This document shows, one piece after another, positions 23,078 to 28,789 of a stretch of DNA of 28,789 nt (the first letter of the stretch is position 1; every line of letters begins with the position of its first letter). The stretch is from Sporolactobacillus kofuensis (GTDB lineage: Bacteria > Bacillota > Bacilli > Bacillales > Sporolactobacillaceae). The DNA lies in contig NZ_JBHSTQ010000018.1 in the NCBI RefSeq assembly GCF_042660205.1, positions 1 to 28,789 on the forward strand, written 5' to 3'. The position numbers and the translations under genes are program-made. A model generated the notes under the pieces. The model was not told the origin of the DNA. It was given only the letters and a program-made list of their open reading frames with translations, and searched no databases.

Positions 23078-23118
23078 GGAGGGTACCTCAAAAGTCTATG
23101 GACTGTGAGACACCCTCC
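23078..23118. repeat. Hairpin repeat, copy 2 (likely terminator of the minus-strand operon)
   Basis: GGAGGGTACCTCAAAAGTC pairs, with small mismatches, with GACTGTGAGACACCCTCC around TATG. It lies 64 bases after the stop of the isochorismatase-like gene. It shares the CTCAAAAGTCTATG core and arms with copy 1 at 17792. Confidence 0.78.
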
Positions 23119-23181
23119 TAATAGAAAATCGGCAATAGATTTCATTTACTGATTAATGGCCATTTTTGGCATCTAAGCTAC

Positions 23182-23745
23182 TCATTGAAGCAGTGCCAGC
23201 ACTTCTTCAGTCGTTCGCACTTTACCGATTCGTGGGAAAATATGAGTGATACAGTGGTTATGTTCTTCCTTAGTTGACGCAGTCATCGCATCTTCAACAA
23301 AGATTTGCTGATAGCCGCGCGCATACGCTTCCCGCGCTGTGGTATCAACGCCAATACCTGTTGAAATGCCACATAGTATAAGGGTATCAATACCGCGGCG
23401 ACGCAGCTGCAAGTCCAGATCGGTACCATAAAAGGCGCCCCATTGCCGTTTGGTTATTCGATAAGTAGTTTGAAATGCATCCAACTCAGGTACATAGTGA
23501 TCCCATCCGTCAGGGAATTCCAGCGTGGATTGGTTTGAATCCGTTTGTGGAACAAACCAATCCTTTCCATCAAAAGAAGAGACCCTAACAAGCACAACAA
23601 AGGCGCCATTTTTCGTAAACGTTTTAACAAGTTCCGTCGTCTTTTCAACAACTTGTGCACCGGTGTAAGGTGTACGTTGACTGTTCACAATCCCATTCTG
23701 CAGGTCAATAATTACTAATGCTGTCTTCTCTTTATTCATTTTCAT
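23182..23745 (-). CDS. Isochorismatase-like cysteine-hydrolase-fold protein lacking the catalytic Cys
   Basis: 187 residues from ATG 23745 (GGAGGAG directly upstream; ATG 23739 is an alternative). Fold signatures: TALVIIDLQNGIV with catalytic Asp, ITKRQWGAFYGTDLDLQLRR with catalytic Lys, GIDTLILCGISTGIGVDTTA (described to there) then REAYARGY. In active members the nucleophile Cys stands in 'T.xCV'; here the position is Gly (STGIGVD). The 'GIST(N/G)IGVE/D' variant is, as I recall, a known subgroup of the family whose activity is unclear. The start overlaps the end of the MFS gene by 14 bases, so the two are coupled and probably share a substrate pathway. Confidence 0.9.
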   Translation of the reverse strand: MKMNKEKTALVIIDLQNGIVNSQRTPYTGAQVVEKTTELVKTFTKNGAFVVLVRVSSFDGKDWFVPQTDSNQSTLEFPDGWDHYVPELDAFQTTYRITKRQWGAFYGTDLDLQLRRRGIDTLILCGISTGIGVDTTAREAYARGYQQIFVEDAMTASTKEEHNHCITHIFPRIGKVRTTEEVLALLQ

Positions 23746-24964
23746 CGCTCCTCCATCCTCTGTGTGGCGCATACTTGGTCTGTGCAACGATTTGCCGGTA
23801 GACGCGCCAATACACCCATAGTCCATTCAAAAGCAGTAGTACTGCTGTGGAAAAAAATACTGCACGAATACTTAACCATGCGGCAATCTGGCCCCCAAAG
23901 ACAGATCCACTGAAAACACCTAAATACATGGCAGACATGCTAAAACCGAATACGCGTCCTGCAAGCGCAGTCGGTGTAATTTTCCGAATCAAAATATTCA
24001 CTGAAGGCATTAACCCGCCGGCCGTAAGACCGAACAGAAATCGAAGCGTAATGAATTGCCATGGCGCAGTGACAAAGCCTTGGGGGATAAAAAGCAGACC
24101 TGCCGTAAAAAGTGCAATCACCATGACCTTATGTGCGCCAATTCGATCGGACAACTTTCCCAAGCGAGGCGCAGCTATAATATTCGCGAGTCCTGAAGCT
24201 GAAAAAGCTAGTCCGGACAACAGTGCGAGATGACTACTGTTTGTCAGATGTCCCATGAACACAGTCACAATCGGCTCAACTGAATATAAGGCGATGGTTA
24301 AGATAAATGCGGTTACAAACAGGGTAACGGTCAAACTTTTTTCTGGGATTTGATACCAAATCTCCTTGGCGTGACGTACGTTTTGATTTGTGCGCTGAAA
24401 CGACTCCTTGACGAAGAAAAGAGTCGTCAAAAAGGAGAACAGCATCAGTGCACCGGTCATAAAAAATACATTTTGCAAGCCAAAATGCTCGCTCAGAAAC
24501 CCACCGATGAGTGGACCGAGAAGGGCACCGGCTATATTGGCTGTAGAGAGGGTGCCAAGCGCCCACCCGGCATGTTCTTGATCCGTTTGGGTAGCGATCA
24601 GCGTCGTACAAGCTGTGCTGTATCCCGTGATTACACCTTGCAAAAGGCGCAGCCCAATCAGTACCGCGACATTGGGCGCAAACCCCATGCAGCCGATTAC
24701 GATGGCCATACCTAGGCTGGCACGAAGCAGCATTGGCTTTCGACCAAATTTATCTGCAACCGATCCCCAGACTGGTGAGAATAGCGCAGACAAAATAAAG
24801 GTAATGCCAAAAGCAATGCCAGATAATTGAGTGACCGCTGTTTCATGATCAATACCAAGATGTCTAATGTACAGCGGAAGTATCGGTGCAATTTGGCTCA
24901 TTCCAATTCCGGTTGCAAACATGCCAAACCAGCACACCATTAAATTTCTTTTCCAAATTGGCAT
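23732..24964 (-). CDS. MFS exporter, DHA1 (multidrug-efflux) type
   Basis: 410 residues from ATG 24964; GGGGG lies 10 bases upstream. Twelve hydrophobic segments. Signature A in the loop after helix 2 is clear: GSVADKFGRKPMLLRASLG (~60-78), and the second half repeats it as GKLSDRIGAHKVMV. Motif C (ALLGPLIGGFLSEHFG) in helix 5 marks it as an antiporter-type exporter. Likely efflux of drugs or metabolites. It is preceded by a minus-strand promoter and an AraC gene with candidate operators, and followed by the overlapping hydrolase gene. Confidence 0.92.
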   Translation of the reverse strand: MPIWKRNLMVCWFGMFATGIGMSQIAPILPLYIRHLGIDHETAVTQLSGIAFGITFILSALFSPVWGSVADKFGRKPMLLRASLGMAIVIGCMGFAPNVAVLIGLRLLQGVITGYSTACTTLIATQTDQEHAGWALGTLSTANIAGALLGPLIGGFLSEHFGLQNVFFMTGALMLFSFLTTLFFVKESFQRTNQNVRHAKEIWYQIPEKSLTVTLFVTAFILTIALYSVEPIVTVFMGHLTNSSHLALLSGLAFSASGLANIIAAPRLGKLSDRIGAHKVMVIALFTAGLLFIPQGFVTAPWQFITLRFLFGLTAGGLMPSVNILIRKITPTALAGRVFGFSMSAMYLGVFSGSVFGGQIAAWLSIRAVFFSTAVLLLLNGLWVYWRVYRQIVAQTKYAPHRGWRSDENE

Positions 24965-24988
24965 GATCCAAGCCCCCAAGATTCAAAG

Positions 24989-25017
24989 ATAATGAACAAT
25001 CACACCTCATAGCTTAA
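24989..25017 (-). promoter_or_regulatory. Candidate promoter of the MFS-hydrolase operon
   Basis: Minus strand TTAAGC (25017-25012) and CATTAT (24994-24989), spacer 17. Activator sites lie directly upstream, fitting a weak -35 that needs an activator. Confidence 0.55.
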
Positions 25018-25018
25018 T

Positions 25019-25060
25019 CATGGATTAGGGGCTGATCCATGGTTGATTCTATTATCCATG
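25019..25060 (-). promoter_or_regulatory. Direct-repeat operator candidates for the AraC regulator
   Basis: On the minus strand CATGGAT occurs at 25060-25054 and again at 25041-25035, 19 bp apart (about two helical turns), the spacing usual for AraC half-sites. A third, inverted copy (25025-25019) completes a 7-bp palindrome with the second. They lie just upstream of the -35 above. Confidence 0.6.
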
Positions 25061-25876
25061 GACATTATTGCTGTAATATTCAAGTGGGCTTAAGCCTTCC
25101 GACTTTTTAAATAGCCGACTAAAATAAAATTCATCAACAAAGCCTAGCAGATGAGCAATTTCCTTGATCCTGTGATCTCCTTCTAGGAGTAGCTCCTTCG
25201 CTTTATCAATTTTCATCTGGTTAAAATAAGAAATAACGGAGTAACCGGTGCTTTCTTTAAAGATCCTTGTAAGGTAGGTTGGTGATAATTGGATGAGCTC
25301 GGATAGCTCATTCAAGGTAATATGCTTTGATAAATTTTTTTGCATATAGTCGACTATTTTCTCCACTTTCAGTGAACTTGCGAAATTTCGATTTTGTTTC
25401 CTGACATTGTCTGCGATGGCTAGAAACAGTTGCTGCAGCAATGTTCGTGCGGCAAAGAGATATCCGGGCTTTTTTTCACTCCAGCAAGCAGTCAAACGCC
25501 GAAATAACGCTTCTACCTCGTAGGAATCGATTAATTCTTTTCCTGTTTTCTTCATTAATTTTTTCGTGCACTCATGGGTTGTCCACTGATTTTGATTCCA
25601 TTCCACTTCCGCACAGCTAAAATGAACCGATAAAAAACCACCTTGTCCCGCTTTAACCTCAAATGTATGATGGAGTCCTGGATTGATGTAGCAAAGCATG
25701 CCTTTTCTAATTGAATAATTACGCTTATTAATGGTCATGGTTCCGGAACCGCCGGTGAAAAGAATGAGTTCGTGGTGGGACAATGTACGGTTAATTTTTC
25801 GCGGGAGATGTTCCTTACTGTCAAACGATCTACTTTTACAATAATGAATATGGAAAAAAAGTTGGTTAGACAACAT
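25052..25876 (-). CDS. AraC-family transcriptional regulator
   Basis: 274 residues. The N-terminal cupin-like sensor domain (~10-100) has ELILFTGGSGTMTINKRNY and KGMLCYINPGLHHTFEV. The C-terminal pair of helix-turn-helix motifs (~170-268) has ITLNELSELIQLSPTYLTRI then FKESTGYSVISYF, and IKEIAHLLGFVDEFYFSRLF followed by KKSEGLSPLEYY. Cytoplasmic. It probably activates the MFS-hydrolase operon just downstream on the same strand in response to a small ligand. Ribosome binding site GGTGAAG. Confidence 0.93.
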   Translation of the reverse strand: MLSNQLFFHIHYCKSRSFDSKEHLPRKINRTLSHHELILFTGGSGTMTINKRNYSIRKGMLCYINPGLHHTFEVKAGQGGFLSVHFSCAEVEWNQNQWTTHECTKKLMKKTGKELIDSYEVEALFRRLTACWSEKKPGYLFAARTLLQQLFLAIADNVRKQNRNFASSLKVEKIVDYMQKNLSKHITLNELSELIQLSPTYLTRIFKESTGYSVISYFNQMKIDKAKELLLEGDHRIKEIAHLLGFVDEFYFSRLFKKSEGLSPLEYYSNNVHG

Positions 25877-25948
25877 GACTTCACCAGCTTTCTAAATTAT
25901 CTACCTACGCGCGTTGATTTGTTATTTTTTTAGGTTGATCAACAAAAG

Positions 25949-27199
25949 TCATACCGATTTGGAAATGGGATCCAGGATGCTGATGTCTGTGCCAAATTTA
26001 CACATGGCATCACAGTCGCATTGCAAGTCGGAGAATAAAAGATAGGACATGACGGACTTTAAGGATTGCTCTTTAACGAATGATGGGCGCATTAATTGGG
26101 CTTTGATTTCTTTTTCACGTTTGTCTGGCGCAACCAGAAAAAGTCTGCATGTTTGATTCACGGACAGCGAGAGATCATAGAGCCGGAGAATGCCTGAATA
26201 AATGGAGGTGCTCTTTTCCACTTCAAATCCGCTGACAATCTCATCATTCTGATTCAGCCAGAGCACGTCGATAAGTGATACGGTATCAAAAACGCTTTTA
26301 CTGAGACCAGAGAGTGGCAGGGCGGGAAGCGAGTATTCGCCGAGTTTTTTACCATTATATTCTCTCTTGTGGTCGTTTTGAGCGATCCACACGTGATAAC
26401 CTAGTGCCCGTCCCAATCTTGCCAAATGATATTGCATTTCACTGTGCGTCTTTTCTTCAATTTGGTCATCAAGGACTTGATGATGTCTTTTTTTCACTAC
26501 TTTTAAACGTTTCTCGTTTTCCGCAGCTAGAACCGCTTCAGCATTCTCGGGCAGGATCAACCGGCTCGAGCCAATCTCAAACAGTAAACCAGCGAAAGCA
26601 CCTAAGTCTTTGGACAAGCCGGACTGTTGATTTGTCGCCAGGATATCTTCTCTCATTTCAAGATAAGCGATCCAGGAACCGAGCTTGAGCTTCTTATGAA
26701 AGAGTGTATTGAACCCGCGAACAATTGCCGTATTGAAAGGCGGGAACAAGGTGGGGTGAAGAAAGTAAATAATATTGGCAACCGCCGGGCCTAAGCCTTT
26801 AATTTTTAATTGATCCAGTTTCACGATCTCGTCAAAAACCTGCTTTTCATTTTTTGCATGCAGACAGGCATTAAGAAATCTTCCAAAAGCCAGTTGGTTT
26901 ACACGATTCTCATAAATATCGGGAATGCGTAGTTTTGGTTTCCAGAAAAAGGGATGTGCTGCGCCTTCGAAAACTTGTTTTTGTTCCGATATTGCGGTAA
27001 CCACAGTCTCCAAACTGGATCCCTTGAAATCATTGCCAAAGGATCCTGCCTCTATTTCACTAATGACCTTTTTAAGCCCCTTCCTGATTGTGCGGAAAGC
27101 CTTTAATCGATCCTCATTGTTCATAAACCAAGTATGATAGACGGATTCTCGATCTTCTATGTATGCTCCGATGAGTTTGTCTAGTTCTTTATGAGCCAA
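25949..27199 (-). CDS. Uncharacterised nuclease-like protein: HhH plus PD-(D/E)XK-type domain
   Basis: 416 residues. TTG 27199 is preferred: GGGGGGAA lies 6-7 bases upstream, while ATG 27214 has no ribosome binding site. The N-terminal half (1-220) is helical, with a helix-hairpin-helix DNA-binding motif at 131-146 (LKIKGLGPAVANII) followed by FPPFNTAIVRGFNTL, in the manner of DNA glycosylases. The C-terminal half (~245-385) looks like a restriction-endonuclease fold: E254 in the helix SEMQYHLARLGRALGYHVWI, D311 in SLIDVLW, then E326 and E328 in GFEVEKSTSIYSGILRLYDL. D-X14-E-X-E is the BamHI-type variant of the PD-(D/E)XK site. The same 'EVE(H/K)xTSIYSG' wording occurs, as I remember, in many unnamed bacterial proteins. 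No methyltransferase is nearby, so a classic restriction system is unlikely. Repair or defence role is inference. Confidence 0.75.
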   Translation of the reverse strand: MAHKELDKLIGAYIEDRESVYHTWFMNNEDRLKAFRTIRKGLKKVISEIEAGSFGNDFKGSSLETVVTAISEQKQVFEGAAHPFFWKPKLRIPDIYENRVNQLAFGRFLNACLHAKNEKQVFDEIVKLDQLKIKGLGPAVANIIYFLHPTLFPPFNTAIVRGFNTLFHKKLKLGSWIAYLEMREDILATNQQSGLSKDLGAFAGLLFEIGSSRLILPENAEAVLAAENEKRLKVVKKRHHQVLDDQIEEKTHSEMQYHLARLGRALGYHVWIAQNDHKREYNGKKLGEYSLPALPLSGLSKSVFDTVSLIDVLWLNQNDEIVSGFEVEKSTSIYSGILRLYDLSLSVNQTCRLFLVAPDKREKEIKAQLMRPSFVKEQSLKSVMSYLLFSDLQCDCDAMCKFGTDISILDPISKSV

Positions 27200-27271
27200 T
27201 GTGTTTCCCCCCATTAATAGCTATGATTCTATTATAGCCGAATGATGTCTATAAAAAGGACGTCATTATTT

Positions 27272-27288
27272 TGTAATTATATTGTTAG
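27272..27288 (+). promoter_or_regulatory. Candidate WalR (YycF) binding site
   Basis: TGTAAT-TATAT-TGTTAG matches the WalR consensus TGTWAH-N5-TGTWAH at 11 of 12 defined positions. It lies about 115 bases upstream of a CwlO/PcsB-like wall hydrolase gene, a class known to be under WalRK control. Confidence 0.6.
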
Positions 27289-27401
27289 TACAATAGGTCA
27301 TATTGTGTCACATTGAGTTGTTATGATTGACTATACGTTTTAGGTGGGCCTTTCACTTGAAACGACGACAACAGAGAAAATGCTGAAGGGGAAAAGGATC
27401 A

Positions 27402-28520
27402 TTGAATCGAAAATACATACATACTGCAATGACAGTGGGATTGGTGCTTTCATTAACCATAGGTTTTCACGCGAATGATGTTAAAGCAGCATCGGAAAAA
27501 CGGCTCTCTGAAAATCAACACCAACAAGATGTGGTCATAAAACGACTTAAAGTATCGGGTCATCAAGTGAAAAAGATCAAAGCGGCGGTGGATACCAAGC
27601 AAGAAAAACTTGCCGAAAGCCGTGAAAAATCGAAGTGGATGAAGAAAGAAATTAACCGGCTGAACAAACAAATCGATCACAGAAATCAAGTATTGAAAAA
27701 ACGGATTCGATCGATGTATCTCAATGAAGGCTCGGCAAACTATCTTGATGTTCTGCTCGGTTCAGAAAGCTTCGGCAATTTTATTGATCGGCTATTCGCT
27801 TTAAAAACAATCTCGGAAAATGATCAAAACATGCTCAATGATCAAAAGAAAGACAAGGCGGACCGAGCGGCGAACCAACAGGCGTTGATCGAGGAACAAA
27901 GTCAGCTGAAGAATGGCTTGGTAGAATTAAAGGATCTAGAAACTGAACTTACTAAAAAAGTAGGGGATCAACGCAGGCAATTGGAATTATTGAAAAAAGA
28001 AGCATCGAAAATAAAAGAAAAAGAAATGAAAAAAGACGAGCAAAAAGAAATTGCGGAAGCCCAAACGCATTTAATAAATAATCAATCAACCGAACTTGAA
28101 CACCTGTCGGATAGTAAAGCCGATTTCATTAAACCGGCTGAAGGCTATATCTCTTCAGGTTTCGGCAAACGCTCCTTTGACAACAGTTTTCATCCGGGCA
28201 TCGATATCGCCAATAGCAAGGGGACACCGGTAAAAGCTGCTGCTGACGGCGTTGTTTTTAGAGCCTATCATTCGTCCAGTTACGGAAACACGGTCATGAT
28301 TTCGCATAAGATCAATGGACATTTATTCACGACTGTTTACGCACACTTAAACAGTTATCATGTCTCTGCAGGAGAACATGTGATTAAGGGTCAAAATATT
28401 GGTGGGATGGGCAATACAGGCGAGTCCTTTGGCTCACATCTTCATTTCGAATTGTATGACGGACAATGGAATCCGCCACCGCATCAAGGCGCCATCGATC
28501 CAATGCGTTATATTCAGTAA
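27402..28520 (+). CDS. Coiled-coil M23 peptidoglycan hydrolase
   Basis: 372 residues starting at TTG 27402 with AAAAGG a few bases upstream. Signal peptide about 1-29 (ending DVKAA). Residues 31-235 are a long coiled coil with the CwlO/PcsB-type helical element MYLNEGSANYLDVLLGSESF near 105-124. The C-terminal M23 domain (~242-372) has zinc ligands H264 and D268 (FHPGIDIA) and H348 (HLHFEL) and catalytic H315 (YAHL), so all active-site residues are present. It is an extracellular endopeptidase that cuts peptide cross-links during growth or division; in relatives such coiled-coil hydrolases are switched on by FtsEX. Single gene. Confidence 0.94.
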   Translation: MNRKYIHTAMTVGLVLSLTIGFHANDVKAASEKRLSENQHQQDVVIKRLKVSGHQVKKIKAAVDTKQEKLAESREKSKWMKKEINRLNKQIDHRNQVLKKRIRSMYLNEGSANYLDVLLGSESFGNFIDRLFALKTISENDQNMLNDQKKDKADRAANQQALIEEQSQLKNGLVELKDLETELTKKVGDQRRQLELLKKEASKIKEKEMKKDEQKEIAEAQTHLINNQSTELEHLSDSKADFIKPAEGYISSGFGKRSFDNSFHPGIDIANSKGTPVKAAADGVVFRAYHSSSYGNTVMISHKINGHLFTTVYAHLNSYHVSAGEHVIKGQNIGGMGNTGESFGSHLHFELYDGQWNPPPHQGAIDPMRYIQ

Positions 28521-28646
28521 AAGGATTTTGAAACTGAGGCTGTTTGTAAGGCTCATCTGAGTAAAAAGTCATTTTCCCTATAAGTAGTATTCCGGCAAAT
28601 AGTATTCAAGACCTAAATGATTAAAACAAACGTTTGATTAAGGCTG

Positions 28647-28676
28647 TTGATTATTTTCAGCCCCTATGTGTAAAAT
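28647..28676 (+). promoter_or_regulatory. Possible promoter for a gene beyond the window
   Basis: TTGATT (28647-28652) and TAAAAT (28671-28676), spacer 18. CAAACGTTTG, a perfect 10-bp palindrome (28627-28636), lies just upstream and could bind a regulator. Nothing is encoded in the remaining 110 bases. No gene is visible in 28521-28789. Confidence 0.4.
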
Positions 28677-28706
28677 GTTTCTCGGTGGATGAATCTGACT
28701 GGGCTA

Positions 28707-28739
28707 TTGGGTATGGAGCGCCATGCGCTCCATACCCAA
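28707..28739. repeat. Perfect 15-bp inverted repeat with 3-nt loop
   Basis: TTGGGTATGGAGCGC-CAT-GCGCTCCATACCCAA. No mismatch and a GC-rich core, but no T tract follows, so it is not a standard terminator. It lies downstream of the possible promoter at 28647, so it would be near the 5' end of the next transcript. Confidence 0.85.
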
Positions 28740-28789
28740 AGAAGATTCTATTTCTCTTCTACTGGACGAAAAGGAGAAGGCTCCTTATT

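Noticed and set aside
25949..27199. Classic type II restriction-modification system
   Set aside because: No methyltransferase gene on either side.

Overview
This window comes from a low-to-mid G+C, endospore-forming Bacillota, most likely a Bacillales member in or near the Sporolactobacillaceae (inference). The signs are: the tail of an rRNA operon followed by tRNAs, a second 8-tRNA cluster, a Spo0E-like phosphatase, the sigW-rsiW / cdaA-cdaR / glmM / glmS block in Bacillus order, a glmS ribozyme, LexA boxes of the Bacillus GAAC-N4-GTTC type, a cobalamin riboswitch and GGAGG ribosome binding sites. Several genes near 18-21.5 kb are AT-rich and lactobacillus-like, which suggests acquired DNA.

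Layout. 1-460: 5S rRNA, tRNA-Asn, tRNA-Thr, terminator. 485-742: a promoter with two perfect LexA half-site pairs driving a 60-residue WYL-like protein. 1262-3953: a cobalamin riboswitch followed by three tightly packed genes: an exported, membrane-tethered alpha/alpha-barrel protein, a membrane-anchored DUF4430 protein and an ECF S component. Together they look like a split intrinsic-factor/transcobalamin-like B12 capture module feeding an ECF transporter. 4157-9000: single genes (PepSY protein, EamA transporter, UspA, AAC(3)-like acetyltransferase, VanY-type carboxypeptidase lipoprotein, two small proteins) separated by terminators. 9102-9258: candidate structured RNA. 9356-10185: promoter, eight tRNAs, terminator.

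10384-17720: Spo0E-like gene (minus strand), then sigW-rsiW behind a SigW-type promoter, cdaA-cdaR (c-di-AMP synthesis), glmM, and glmS behind its own promoter and ribozyme. This block links envelope stress, c-di-AMP and UDP-GlcNAc precursor supply for the cell wall.

17721-21482: a disturbed region with a hairpin repeat, small membrane ORFs, a frameshifted and truncated DUF554 gene fused to the 3' part of an SDR gene, and an intact MarR-MFS pair. 21537-27199 (all minus strand): queG, then an isochorismatase-like hydrolase overlapping an MFS exporter and preceded by an AraC regulator with direct-repeat operator candidates, then an HhH plus PD-(D/E)XK-type nuclease of unknown role. 27402-28520: a coiled-coil M23 murein hydrolase with a near-consensus WalR box upstream. 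The window ends in a perfect 15-bp inverted repeat.

The best candidates for little-described biology are the riboswitch-controlled split B12-capture operon, the LexA-controlled mini WYL-like protein, and the solitary HhH-nuclease. All calls are from reading the sequence; no database search was run.
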